NCBI RefSeq assembly: GCF_000814475.1
Contig: NZ_JSVC01000019.1
Location: 238,014-302,013 of the forward strand
Source of the DNA: Flavihumibacter solisilvae
Lineage (GTDB): Bacteria; Bacteroidota; Bacteroidia; Chitinophagales; Chitinophagaceae
Reading direction: 5' to 3'
Length of the DNA stretch: 64,000 nucleotides
Part shown: in pieces, positions 17,288 through 26,779 of the stretch
Layout of the letters: the number at the start of each line of letters is the position of its first letter
Numbering within the stretch: the stretch's first letter is position 1
Made by a program: the position numbers and the translations under genes
The notes under the pieces: model-generated
Told to the model about the DNA's origin: nothing
Seen by the model: the letters and a program-made list of their open reading frames with translations, nothing else
Databases searched by the model: none

Positions 17288-17512
17288 ATGAAAAGGTTTT
17301 TCCTGCCAGCATGCCTGGCACTGTCAGTGGTGGCTGCTTTCGCGTTCAAGCCCACTACGTACGCCCTTTATAAGGCCAACTCGTCTCCACTGTGTATTCC
17401 GGAAACCCAATGCACAGTATTTCAGGGGGATGATTGCGGACATACAGTTTATTCCAGTGACCAGGGAACCAATGGCGCTTGTATGACTCCTGTAGATTAT
17501 GGCAGACCTTAA
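17288..17512 (+). CDS. Small secreted four-cysteine peptide (DUF6520-like)
   Basis: A 74-residue precursor. MKRFFLPACLALSVVAAFAF is a signal peptide, and the mature 50-odd residues carry Cys36, Cys42, Cys50 and Cys65 in a C-x5-C-x7-C-x14-C pattern suited to two disulfides. The N-terminus resembles DUF6520, a small Bacteroidota family of unknown function found next to MauE-like genes. The ATG at 17288 is preferred to a TTG at 17282. It lies 62 bases after the MauE-like gene and is followed by a strong hairpin. It is the probable client of the MauE-like protein. Confidence 0.75.
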   Translation: MKRFFLPACLALSVVAAFAFKPTTYALYKANSSPLCIPETQCTVFQGDDCGHTVYSSDQGTNGACMTPVDYGRP

Positions 17513-17527
17513 ACTGCCTTAAAAACG

Positions 17528-17554
17528 AAAGCTGTCTCCAATTGAGACAGCTTT
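17528..17554 (+). terminator. Strong hairpin after the cysteine-peptide gene
   Basis: A perfect 11-bp inverted repeat, AAAGCTGTCTC / GAGACAGCTTT, encloses a 5-base loop. The stem ends in A and T runs, so it can act as a terminator in either direction. It stands 47 bases before the next gene and would set the peptide message apart from it. Confidence 0.75.
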
Positions 17555-17601
17555 CTACCTGCTAAACCATAAACTTAACCTGACACGAGAAAAACACAAA
17601 C

Positions 17602-18657
17602 ATGAGAAAAAGATGGCTATTACTAGGACTATCCTGCTTGTTCTCGTTAGGCATTATTGCATTACTGCAAGCGAATTACCTGGTTCAATCCAGGGAGAAA
17701 CGGAAATTCCTGAGGATATTCCCTCCCCATATCCTGGGCACTAAAAAGGAACTTCCACTCGCATATAATTCATTCTATTTTGCAGGCCAGTCTTCAAAGG
17801 CCATATACCTGGCTAACCATACTGCACCTAGCTACATACTGAATGTCAATAAGACCCTCCGGGATACACAGGTCATTAAGTTGTTTCCGCCGGCATTGAC
17901 AAAAACACTTCCATTTCCGAACCAGGTGATCTTTCAGGATAGCCGCTTTATGTTGACCAGTACACTGACAAACATAATCTACGTTATACAGCCAGGCAAT
18001 CCTATTGATTCAATCACAATGGATTTGCCGGCAGGCATCGCCGATTTCCAGATTGTTCACGGCAATATTGCTTTAACCAAAACATATGATACGACGCTGA
18101 AACAGCGTATACTCGTCATGTTGGACCTCCGCTCCGGCAAACCATTGTACCGTTACTTTCCCCAGGCACTGGGAGAAGGATTGTTCAGCACCAATGGCAC
18201 ATTCAGCTTTAGTAAAGAAAAAAAGATTACCTGGTATGTACATGCTTATTGGAATAAGGTAGTTGCACTGGATTCACTACTACGCCCATTTCGCACATTT
18301 ACCACCATTGACGGAACTGGTTCCATACCGCGGCCCGTCATGTCTACCAACCAGGAAGGGCAACTTACTGTAAGCGGGCCTGCCTCGGCAATCAACCAGC
18401 ATGTATGCCTGGCTGAAAACTACCTGCTGGTTCACTCCACCCTGCCGGCACAAAACGAACCATTCAATAGCGTGCGGACATTTTGGGCTGTGGATGCGTA
18501 CCATTCTACCCGGGGTAGTTATCAGTTTAGTTTTTACCTGCCTTTTGAAGAAGGGAACAAACCCATAGATTTCCTGTACGCAGATAGTCACCTGTATGTT
18601 TTATATGGACACAAGCTTATCAGTTACTCCCTTTCATTACCCATTCTGTCTGATTAA
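17602..18657 (+). CDS. Membrane-anchored propeller-like protein of unknown function
   Basis: A 351-residue protein with a single N-terminal membrane helix (LLLGLSCLFSLGIIALLQA) that is probably an uncleaved anchor, and a long extracytoplasmic part rich in short strands. Repeats such as NNIIYVIQPGNPIDSI-like and LYVLYGHKLISYSLS-like segments suggest a beta-propeller, as in BF3164-like proteins, but I cannot assign a family. It follows the MauE/peptide pair and overlaps the stop of the TlpA-DUF3738 gene by 4 bases from the opposite strand. Confidence 0.6.
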   Translation: MRKRWLLLGLSCLFSLGIIALLQANYLVQSREKRKFLRIFPPHILGTKKELPLAYNSFYFAGQSSKAIYLANHTAPSYILNVNKTLRDTQVIKLFPPALTKTLPFPNQVIFQDSRFMLTSTLTNIIYVIQPGNPIDSITMDLPAGIADFQIVHGNIALTKTYDTTLKQRILVMLDLRSGKPLYRYFPQALGEGLFSTNGTFSFSKEKKITWYVHAYWNKVVALDSLLRPFRTFTTIDGTGSIPRPVMSTNQEGQLTVSGPASAINQHVCLAENYLLVHSTLPAQNEPFNSVRTFWAVDAYHSTRGSYQFSFYLPFEEGNKPIDFLYADSHLYVLYGHKLISYSLSLPILSD

Positions 18658-19994
18658 TACCGCTTCTTCGAAGGGCGTACTACAACTACCTTCATGAAAC
18701 AAGTGCCCTGCTCCAATTCCAGCCCCTGCTTATGAAGTGCTTTGCGGGCGAAATCCAGAGGCTCTGTAAATAGTACATCCATATCGAGATCAATATTAAA
18801 GTCAATTCCAGTTGCATCTACTATAGGGTCATCTGTTCGATAACGATCCCATAAATGCTTGATCAATTTACTGACAGGAACATTTCTCAGGTGTATCGCG
18901 GCCATATCATATTCGCCATCCTTTGGTAAACCACCTTTTGAGCGGAGATCAGCATGCTTTCCTTTACGAACAGTAAGCTTCCAACACGGCATACGCCTGG
19001 TTTCGACAATAGCAACAGCATTAAAGCCTGCACGCAGATCGTCTTGCATAATACCCTGAAGTTCAAATGGATGCGCACGATCAGGAGGGACTACCAGACT
19101 GTAGCAATACTTTTTTGTAACATCCGGCAACTGCTTAAATCCCTCCCAGATCGGTATCGGATAATATTTTCCGTAGATATTCTGCCAGTAGTTGGGCAAT
19201 AATGACATTGTATCGGCATACGCATACATCAGCAATTGGTCCAGGGACTTATTGATAAATTGAACCTGGTTCCCATAACCGCTGTTGATGCACAAAGGAT
19301 TGGGTGCGTTAAACGGCTGTTCGGGAGTCAGCAATGACCGATAAAGGTAAGTGGTTTGGGGACCACCATTGCCTTTCTCAAACAATGGCCGACCAAATGT
19401 GAATGGATGTGTTACCTTTTTCTGCTGGATGTCTGCATACGACCCTGGCAGATTGACAATTTGTCCCCTGATTAACGCCAGTACCTGCTCCAAAGAAGGT
19501 ATACCGATGTGAAAAATAGCCCGCACTATTCCGGCCTGATCGACCAGTACCGTGTAGGGCATAGTCCAAACGCCTAATTTTTTCAGTGCACTGTCAGGCA
19601 TATACGCAAAGGGCATCGCCAGGCTATACCGTTCCTGGTATTCGGCATATTGGTCCCTGAGTTCCCGGTCTCTCCCCGTTGCTTCCTTATCCCATTTACC
19701 CACCATGAATGTCTGGACTTCTGCAACATAGTAACGTTGCAGGGAGTCAATTTTTGCCAGCGACGTAAAACTCGAAGCGCATCCGATAGCGAAAAAATTC
19801 AGGAGCAGCCATTTTCCTTTTGCATCTGCTGGGGAAAAACTTGTCGATGAAAAGTTCTGGACATCCTGTAAGCTAAATTGCGGAGATGGCTGTCCTTCTA
19901 CGAATGTGCCGGGCTGGTTTGCCTGCACAATCTGGGTAATGCATAATAGAATTGCTACCAGTGACCGTTTCACTGGTCGATATAAAAATTGCAT
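18654..19994 (-). CDS. TlpA-like redoxin fused to a DUF3738/TIGR03435 domain
   Basis: A 446-residue secreted protein with a signal peptide (SLVAILLCITQIVQA). Residues 33-190 form a thioredoxin fold of the TlpA type, but the usual WCxxC is replaced by IGCASS: Cys72 is kept and the second cysteine is Ser75. The C-terminal part, from about residue 250, ends in a segment like DUF3738 (VDATGIDFNIDLD, then ALHKQGLELEQG). Without the resolving cysteine it cannot do a standard two-cysteine exchange; a mixed-disulfide or isomerase role is possible. It is the last gene of the SusC-SusD operon (16 bases after SusD). Confidence 0.75.
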   Translation of the reverse strand: MQFLYRPVKRSLVAILLCITQIVQANQPGTFVEGQPSPQFSLQDVQNFSSTSFSPADAKGKWLLLNFFAIGCASSFTSLAKIDSLQRYYVAEVQTFMVGKWDKEATGRDRELRDQYAEYQERYSLAMPFAYMPDSALKKLGVWTMPYTVLVDQAGIVRAIFHIGIPSLEQVLALIRGQIVNLPGSYADIQQKKVTHPFTFGRPLFEKGNGGPQTTYLYRSLLTPEQPFNAPNPLCINSGYGNQVQFINKSLDQLLMYAYADTMSLLPNYWQNIYGKYYPIPIWEGFKQLPDVTKKYCYSLVVPPDRAHPFELQGIMQDDLRAGFNAVAIVETRRMPCWKLTVRKGKHADLRSKGGLPKDGEYDMAAIHLRNVPVSKLIKHLWDRYRTDDPIVDATGIDFNIDLDMDVLFTEPLDFARKALHKQGLELEQGTCFMKVVVVRPSKKRY

Positions 19995-20010
19995 AAAGGA
20001 GATTTTTAAA

Positions 20011-21396
20011 TCAGTATCCTTCGTTCTGGTACAACTTAGGATTGTTGTTGATTTCTGTTATGGGAATAGGAAGCAATACTGCAGTAGTCTTCCACGCTCC
20101 TGGCTTTAACCCCTGGAGAACAGTATTCGCCTGGCCGGTACGTTTGAGGTCCATCCACCGGTATCCATTTTCGGTGAATAGTTCCAATTGACGCTCACGG
20201 GCAATCGCAGCCAGCATGGCATCAATGTCGGTGATTTCCGGAGTGGAAAGTCCAGCTCGGGTGCGTATATGCGATAAATCACCATGACTTCCTTCCAGGT
20301 CACCCAGGTGGGCAAGTGCCTCAGCGCGAATCAGGAATATTTCTGCGAGCCTGAACAGGGATAAATACTCGATCCCGGCAGACTGAAGTCGAAACTTATA
20401 CTTATAGGGGATGTGGTACGTATTGCCGTTGAAACTGTAGGTATATGTCCAGTTCACCCTGCGAAGGTCGTCCTCCTCAAAAAGATTCCATAAACCGGGC
20501 TGCAAAGATCCATACACCGGAACATTGGCAGACTGCACAAAGGCGAGCGCAACACCCGTGTTATTTCCCGTAAGTACGGGTTGTAGCTGCCAGATGGCCT
20601 CGGGACCATTGAGAGCAAAAGCATTCGCCGGATTAGCGGCAAGATTGAACAGCGAAGAAGCATCAATAACCTCAGACGCCGCAGCAAAAGCACCCGACCA
20701 ATCTTTTCCGTAGAGATACAACTGCGCCAGTAAGGCTTTAGCAGCATATTTGTTGGGGCGAGTCCTTTGTCCCTGATAGACAGCAAAATTATCCGGCAGG
20801 TATGTTGCAGCCCTGGTGGCATCTTCAACCATCTGATCATAGATTCGTACTGTATCTGCACGTTCAGCCAAACGGTTGAGTCGGTAATCGGTTACCCTAA
20901 CCAAGGGCACCGGCCCAAAGAGTTGAACCAACTGGAAGTAGCACAATGATCGCATGAGGCAGGCCTCCCCTTTCAAGCGCTGTTGCAGTGCGGGTGAAAG
21001 CGTTACAGCATTTTCCAATCCCTCCAGGATAGCATTTGCCTGGTAAATCTGCTGGTAAAGTTCCAGCCACATATTGCGGACCTGCGTATTGGCAGGCAAT
21101 ACGGCATGATTATAAAACTCCCTGGTATTGGTCTGGTTGCCGGTTGCTTTGATTTCGTCAGACAACAGGCTGCCATAAAGTGCCAATCCACCATTGAATA
21201 CACTGAAGTTACTTTGCATCATGCGGGTATACATGCCCAATACAGCAGCATTCGCAGAACTGCTATCTAGAAATACCGTTTCGTTAACCAAAGCCGTAGG
21301 CGGTGGATCCAGCTCAATAAACTTTGTACAGCCGGTAAACATCAACAGTAAACCAGGAATATAAAAAACCGGTGATAATATATTTCGTAGGCTCAT
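20011..21396 (-). CDS. SusD/RagB family outer-membrane lipoprotein
   Basis: A 461-residue surface lipoprotein with a lipobox (LLLMFTGC) and typical SusD features: an early VFLDSSSANAAVLGMYTRM segment, TPR-like helices, and a late MDLKRTGQAN motif before the C-terminus. SusD proteins form a lid on the SusC channel and bind the substrate. The ATG at 21396 is chosen, since an upstream ATG at 21405 would touch the SusC stop. The ligand is unknown. Confidence 0.92.
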   Translation of the reverse strand: MSLRNILSPVFYIPGLLLMFTGCTKFIELDPPPTALVNETVFLDSSSANAAVLGMYTRMMQSNFSVFNGGLALYGSLLSDEIKATGNQTNTREFYNHAVLPANTQVRNMWLELYQQIYQANAILEGLENAVTLSPALQQRLKGEACLMRSLCYFQLVQLFGPVPLVRVTDYRLNRLAERADTVRIYDQMVEDATRAATYLPDNFAVYQGQRTRPNKYAAKALLAQLYLYGKDWSGAFAAASEVIDASSLFNLAANPANAFALNGPEAIWQLQPVLTGNNTGVALAFVQSANVPVYGSLQPGLWNLFEEDDLRRVNWTYTYSFNGNTYHIPYKYKFRLQSAGIEYLSLFRLAEIFLIRAEALAHLGDLEGSHGDLSHIRTRAGLSTPEITDIDAMLAAIARERQLELFTENGYRWMDLKRTGQANTVLQGLKPGAWKTTAVLLPIPITEINNNPKLYQNEGY

Positions 21397-21405
21397 AACA
21401 TACAA

Positions 21406-24400
21406 TTAAAGGGTGATTTTGCAGCCAACGGTGAAAACTTTCAGTGGCGGAATATTGCGAAAGCTTAATGACTCAGGATCCACGCCAGTATAGTTGGTCC
21501 AGGTCAGCAGGTTTTGTCCGAGGCAATACAACCGCAATTGCTGCAGGTGCATTTTCTTTATCCAGCTTGCGGAAAAGTCATATGCAAAAGACAGGTTCTT
21601 CAGGCGCAGGTAAGAAGCATCGCCAATCGCATCGGCCCCATAAGCCTGTTTGTTACTGAAACTCTCATATCCGGCACCACTCCAATCCTGGGAGAAGCGT
21701 TGCACATCTCCCTGGCGGTCGGGACCACGCCAACGGTTCATAACGGATACCGGTTGATTAGATGCAGAGCCAGGCATGCCGAAATATAACATGTACGTAT
21801 AAGCGTCCTGTTGTGCACCCTGGAACAAAAAGTCCAACTCAAAACCTTTCCAACTTATGGTATTGCTTAAGCCTGCAAGCGTCCGAACACCCATGGGCCT
21901 GGACACAAGTAAATCAGCAGGGTAAGAAATTACCCCGTCTTTATTTGCATCCTTAAACTGGTAGATACCGGTAACCGGGTCTATTCCCGCATCCAGTAAT
22001 GTTCGTCTGACCTGCATGGACCGGCCGACTTCATAATCCCTTGCGTAGGACGTACCGGCAAGATTGGGAAACTCCAAAAGCTTTGTCCGGGGAAAAGAAA
22101 GATTCCAGCTGGTTGTCCAGCTGAATTTCTGCCTTTTAATGTTGATACTGGTCCATTCAAATTCCCAGCCGCTGTTTTGAACCGTTGCAGCGAGGTTGTA
22201 TTGAACAGAAGTGAATCCTGTAATTACAGGAAGCGGATAGCCAACCAACTGATTGCCCGATCTGTTGCGATAATAACTAGCGGTCATGTACAACCGATCC
22301 CGAAAAAAACCAAGTTCCATACCCAACTCCAACTTCCTGTTGGTTTCCCAATGGTAATCAGGATTCTCGAGGTTGGACGGTTGCAGATTAGGTGTGCTCA
22401 TATATTGATATGCAGCAAAATTCCATAACCCCAGGTATCCGTATTCCCCGATCTGGTCGCTGCCCGTGATTCCATAACTGGCCCTGATCTTGCCAAAGCT
22501 CAGCCGTCTGTTGTTTCCGGAGATCCAGGGTTCCTGGCTAAAGATCCAACCTGCACCAATTGCCCCGAAGTTGCCAAATTGATTTCCCCCACCGAACCGA
22601 CTCGAACCATCACGTCTGCCAGTCAGGTTCAAAAGGTATTTTTTAGCCCAATGCAATTGCAGCCTGCTGAAAACAGCCTGGTACCGGTAACGACTATTCA
22701 GAACTTCCCTGATGGCCAGACTGGAAGCCGCTGCCGGATTGACCATTACTGCATCGTTCGTATAACCACTGCCTTCCATGTAGAGACGTTCACGCCGGGT
22801 TTCCTGGAAAGTCAGCCCAACTAACCACTCCAGGTCCAGCAGATTGAAACTTCGACGGAAATTAGCCTGTGGCTCCACGATCCAGGTTTTGAGTTCACTA
22901 GTTGAGTAAGCAGCATACCCTGCATAAGGATACGCCGGATCAACAGATTTAGACGGTTGCAGGTTGGTCTCTTTCAGACGGAGTTCTGAATAACCCAGGT
23001 TCGCTTTAACCTGCAACCCGGGAATGAGGCGATAACCTAAAGTGGCATTACCCAACAAGTTGCCTGTTCTTCCGAGGTAGGTCTTATTGGTTTCACTAAG
23101 CGGATTGATCCAGGTAGAACCCTCCCAATTCAATTTTCCGTCAACAGAATATAAAGATGGTGCGACCGGAGCCAGGTTCAGACTCTTATTCATCAGGTCT
23201 GTATAGATCAGGTTATTGTTATCCGAAACATAACTACCGGTAATGGCTGCCTGAAAACGTTTATTTGTTGACTGATGGTTGACACTGAGGTGAACCGCTC
23301 CTTTGTTGTCCCGAAAGTCGCCGGGGAAAACGGTTGTTTCGTGCCGGTAGGTACCGTTGAGCAGGAATTGCGTTTGCTGGTTTCCACCCGACAGCCCCAG
23401 TTCGAGATTGGTTATGTTAGCAGTACCACCTACCAGTTCTTTTTGCCAATCCGTATACCTGGTCGTATCCCAATTCAATAAATCGTAGTCGTAGAACTGC
23501 GGATTTGCGCCGTCGTTACTGAAAGCCTCCCTCCGCATGGCGAGATAATCTTTGGTACCTAAGAGATCCATCTTACCGGCTACTTTACCCCAGCCGGTAT
23601 AGCCATTGAAATCAACTCTCGTTTTCCCTGCCATACCCTTTTTGGTGGTGATCAGCACAACCCCATTTGATCCCCTGGAACCATAGATTGCTGTCGCATC
23701 AGCGTCCTTGAGCACTTCAATGCTTTCAATGTCGGCAGGATTCAAGGCACTTAGGGGATTGCCTCCGGCAACTACCAGGCTGGTAAAAGAACTGGCTATG
23801 GTAGAGCCAGGGTAAGGTACCCCATCGACAATGTATAACAATTCATTACCGGCACGCCGAAGACTGTTTTGCCCGCGTAACTGGATATTAAAGCCTCCAC
23901 CGGGTACGCCTGTAACCTGTTGAATCGACACACCCGCTACCCTGCCCTGCATGGCAGCAAGGGGGTTAGCGACCGGTTGGTTGCTGATCTCCTCGCTTTT
24001 GACCCGGCCGACATTGCCGGTATTGTAACGACGGGTACCGGTGCCATAAGCGATGACATGCACTTCATCCAGCTTGTTGTCTACTTTTCGCAGGGTGATA
24101 AGGATCGGCTTATCATCGGTGACGCCTAAATGCTGACTGGCATAACCCACACAACTTATTTCCAGGAAGATTTGCCTGCCGACGCGAGGCAAAAGGAACA
24201 GTCCGCGTTCATCAGTCATCACCATCATTCCACCAGGGTGAGCTTTTACAGTAACATTGCTCAACGGATCTTCCATTTCATTCTGAATTTTCCCCTGTAC
24301 CCGGTAAGTTGTATCTGTCGGTAATTTAAAAGATCGTTTGTCCGTAACGATGATCACTTCCTTGTCAATTTCATATTGGAGAGGTTGGTTTCGGAAACAA

Positions 24401-24702
24401 TGATCCAGGACAGCAACCAGGGTTGCCTGGCGGACATCGATATCGACTCGTTTCGCCTTTTGCAGGATGGCATCGTTGTAGTAGAAGTAGTATCCTGTTT
24501 GTTTGTGGATGTCCATAAACAGTTCCGCCAGGCTGGCCTGTTTCTTTGATAAGGTGATCTGCTGGCCAAAGGAGTTGGCAGACAATTGCAGACAGCCTGC
24601 AAGCAGAAGAAAGACCGTACACTTGAACATAAGCAGAATTTTTCGAGGTACGGGTGCCCGGAGGCGACCGGGCACAGATTTCCCAATAGCAGTTAATTGC
24701 AT
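21406..24702 (-). CDS. SusC/RagA family TonB-dependent transporter with STN domain
   Basis: 1098 residues, in order: signal sequence, secretin/TonB short N-terminal domain (STN, about 55-115, QASLAELFMDIHKQTGYYFYYND), carboxypeptidase-regulatory-like domain (about 130-215), plug with the SusC hallmark around LLYIVDGVPYPG and IESIEVLKDADATAIYGSRG, and a 22-stranded barrel to the end. The STN domain talks to a FecR-type anti-sigma factor, and the FecR/ECF pair is encoded just upstream, so transport and signalling are linked. The cargo cannot be told from sequence; the redoxin partner downstream is unusual for glycan loci. Confidence 0.95.
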   Translation of the reverse strand: MQLTAIGKSVPGRLRAPVPRKILLMFKCTVFLLLAGCLQLSANSFGQQITLSKKQASLAELFMDIHKQTGYYFYYNDAILQKAKRVDIDVRQATLVAVLDHCFRNQPLQYEIDKEVIIVTDKRSFKLPTDTTYRVQGKIQNEMEDPLSNVTVKAHPGGMMVMTDERGLFLLPRVGRQIFLEISCVGYASQHLGVTDDKPILITLRKVDNKLDEVHVIAYGTGTRRYNTGNVGRVKSEEISNQPVANPLAAMQGRVAGVSIQQVTGVPGGGFNIQLRGQNSLRRAGNELLYIVDGVPYPGSTIASSFTSLVVAGGNPLSALNPADIESIEVLKDADATAIYGSRGSNGVVLITTKKGMAGKTRVDFNGYTGWGKVAGKMDLLGTKDYLAMRREAFSNDGANPQFYDYDLLNWDTTRYTDWQKELVGGTANITNLELGLSGGNQQTQFLLNGTYRHETTVFPGDFRDNKGAVHLSVNHQSTNKRFQAAITGSYVSDNNNLIYTDLMNKSLNLAPVAPSLYSVDGKLNWEGSTWINPLSETNKTYLGRTGNLLGNATLGYRLIPGLQVKANLGYSELRLKETNLQPSKSVDPAYPYAGYAAYSTSELKTWIVEPQANFRRSFNLLDLEWLVGLTFQETRRERLYMEGSGYTNDAVMVNPAAASSLAIREVLNSRYRYQAVFSRLQLHWAKKYLLNLTGRRDGSSRFGGGNQFGNFGAIGAGWIFSQEPWISGNNRRLSFGKIRASYGITGSDQIGEYGYLGLWNFAAYQYMSTPNLQPSNLENPDYHWETNRKLELGMELGFFRDRLYMTASYYRNRSGNQLVGYPLPVITGFTSVQYNLAATVQNSGWEFEWTSINIKRQKFSWTTSWNLSFPRTKLLEFPNLAGTSYARDYEVGRSMQVRRTLLDAGIDPVTGIYQFKDANKDGVISYPADLLVSRPMGVRTLAGLSNTISWKGFELDFLFQGAQQDAYTYMLYFGMPGSASNQPVSVMNRWRGPDRQGDVQRFSQDWSGAGYESFSNKQAYGADAIGDASYLRLKNLSFAYDFSASWIKKMHLQQLRLYCLGQNLLTWTNYTGVDPESLSFRNIPPLKVFTVGCKITL

Positions 24703-24867
24703 ACATTTGATTGAGGGTTAACAATAGCTTTGTTGATAGAGTTGGATGTTAATCCGTTAACCGGTTCCTGGTGCAAACAGGAGTCGGTTCTTTTTTCCAG
24801 GAGTACGCTGTTGCCACACCTGGATCTTTACAAATGTTTTTTTAGTAGTTAGTAATTGGTTATATGG

Positions 24868-26040
24868 TTAGGGAGAAACGATGAGTTTTCGCCCGATAAG
24901 TTCAAAATGAGTTTGTCCTCCCCTTTCCAAAATGCCCAGCAACTGCGACAGTGGCCGGTTTCGTGGCAGGATACCCGTGAAACGTTCACTGACATTCCCT
25001 TTAAATTCAACTTCCAGCTGGTACCAGCGTGCAACCTGCCGGAAGATCTCTTCATAATCCGCCTGCTTGAACCAGAAGACATTGTTTTTCCAGCCCAGGG
25101 CTACTTCGGAATCTGAGGGAACAATGGCAATCGCGCGGGAAGTATTGATTTTCGCAGCCTGGCCCGGTTTCAATTGCTTTGTTTCCTCACTGTTGCTGAC
25201 ACGAACACTGCCTTCGAGTAAAGTGGTTTGCATCTGCGGCTCATTCGCATAGTCATTGATATTGAAATGCGTTCCCAACACCTCGATCTTTCCTCTTTTT
25301 GTTTCGACTATAAAAGGCCTTGCATCTTTGGATACTTCAAAGTAGCCCTCCCCATTCAATCGAACCGTCCTCTCCTTTTCATTGAATTGCACAGGGTATT
25401 CAAGATTAGTCAGTGCATTAAGCCATACTTTGCTGCCATCAGACAGCACAACCGAAATCATCCTGCCTATCGGGGTCGTAAGCCGATTGATCTGTGAAAT
25501 TTTTTTTGCGGGTACTTCCATATACTTCAGTGTTCCATTTTCCTGTTCGGCTATCAATTGCCCGGATTGCCGGATCTGCTGCAGCTGGCTGTCAAGAGAT
25601 ACTATTTTACCATTACCTAAGGTTAGTTGTATGACATCGTTGCCAGGCATCAGGTCTAGTGGTTTTGGTAATGAATCCACAGCAACTATATTCTTGCCGG
25701 ATGGTTGCGTTGATTTCCAGAAATACCAGCCTGTTCCAAGTACAACAAGAATACCTCCTACGGCGGCCGCCATCCGCCACCACGAAATCTTTGCAGCCAC
25801 CGGTTCTTCTTCAGCTTTAATCCTTTGGCGAATGATTTCCCAGGTCGGATCCGGGTTCCGCTTCCTCAACTCTGCGATACTTGCTTCCCATGCTTCCGTA
25901 TTACTCAGATCGTCAAACAACAACTGGTTCGCTTCCGAAGCCTCCAGCCACTCTTGTAAAATTTCAATCTCTCTGTCGGACAGTATCTCCTGCCGGTAAT
26001 ACCGGTATAGTATAGATAGGATGGGTATTGTTGCAGACAT
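24868..26040 (-). CDS. FecR-family anti-sigma factor
   Basis: A 390-residue bitopic protein. The cytoplasmic N-terminal domain (ILSILYRYYRQEILSDREIEILQEW, then QLLFDDLSNTEAW) binds the sigma factor, a single membrane helix lies near residues 88-107 (MAAAVGGILVVLGTGWYF), and the periplasmic FecR and C-terminal domains follow (TPIGRMISVVLSDGSKVWLN, and EVLGTHFNIN). It should receive a signal from the STN domain of the SusC protein and release the ECF sigma factor. It stands between the sigma gene and susC-like gene in the same direction. Confidence 0.95.
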   Translation of the reverse strand: MSATIPILSILYRYYRQEILSDREIEILQEWLEASEANQLLFDDLSNTEAWEASIAELRKRNPDPTWEIIRQRIKAEEEPVAAKISWWRMAAAVGGILVVLGTGWYFWKSTQPSGKNIVAVDSLPKPLDLMPGNDVIQLTLGNGKIVSLDSQLQQIRQSGQLIAEQENGTLKYMEVPAKKISQINRLTTPIGRMISVVLSDGSKVWLNALTNLEYPVQFNEKERTVRLNGEGYFEVSKDARPFIVETKRGKIEVLGTHFNINDYANEPQMQTTLLEGSVRVSNSEETKQLKPGQAAKINTSRAIAIVPSDSEVALGWKNNVFWFKQADYEEIFRQVARWYQLEVEFKGNVSERFTGILPRNRPLSQLLGILERGGQTHFELIGRKLIVSP

Positions 26041-26164
26041 AATAAGGTTTGTGTTTCCGGACAGTTATATGGTAAGTATTGGAAAAACTGCCTGGTTGGG
26101 TAATGCTGGACAAAAAAATATTTTATGTCCGGACCGGCTAATGAAATATACGCAAGAAAAACAG

Positions 26165-26779
26165 TTAATGCAAGCGGAAGGAGAACAGCACGACACAGAA
26201 GGAAATTAAATAAGACCATTTGGTGAAGCCTTTTTTGGCGAGGGCCTGGCGCAGGCGTTTCATGGCGAGTTTCTTGTGCGTTTGCACGGTGTGCACGGAA
26301 AGAGACAGTTTTTCGGCTATTGCTGGCGCAAGACTGCCCTCGATATAGGCCAGCCGAAACACCTGCTGCATCTGGCCAGGCATTTGTTTCACTTCCAGGT
26401 CAATCAGTTGCAGGAGGTAAGCCCGCAATTCTTCGGAATCTTCTTTATTGCCTGATTGATCCAGGTATTGCAGTTCCGAATAAACACTGTCCCGTTTTGC
26501 GATCTGACGCAGATGAACCAGGCATTGATTCCTGATGATGGCATACAGGTAAGCGATCATGCCTTTGATGCTTTCCATATTCTGGCGCTTTTGCCAGAGT
26601 TTAAAAAAGGATTCTGCAAGGATATCTTCTGTAACGTTTTCCTCCCTGGTTATGCGAAATGCATAAGAAAATAAAGAATGGTAGTGGAGATCGTAAATAG
26701 TCTTCAGTGCCGCTTCATCACCGGAACGGAAGTCATGCAGGAGTGCTTCGGGGGAATTATATTTAATATTCGCAGGCAT
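26165..26779 (-). CDS. ECF RNA polymerase sigma factor (FecI-like)
   Basis: A 204-residue sigma-70 family protein. Region 2 is seen as ALKTIYDLHYHSLFSYAFRI and EDILAESFFKLWQ, and region 4 as GSLAPAIAEKLSLSVHTVQTHKKLAMKRLR. A hydrophobic stretch at the C-terminus (SYLISFCVVLFSF) is frequent in Bacteroidota ECF factors. The ATG at 26779 is chosen. A longer frame to 26881 gives an unlikely tryptophan-rich extension. It should direct transcription of the downstream FecR-SusC-SusD-TlpA genes. It is divergent from a small XRE gene. Confidence 0.93.
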   Translation of the reverse strand: MPANIKYNSPEALLHDFRSGDEAALKTIYDLHYHSLFSYAFRITREENVTEDILAESFFKLWQKRQNMESIKGMIAYLYAIIRNQCLVHLRQIAKRDSVYSELQYLDQSGNKEDSEELRAYLLQLIDLEVKQMPGQMQQVFRLAYIEGSLAPAIAEKLSLSVHTVQTHKKLAMKRLRQALAKKGFTKWSYLISFCVVLFSFRLH

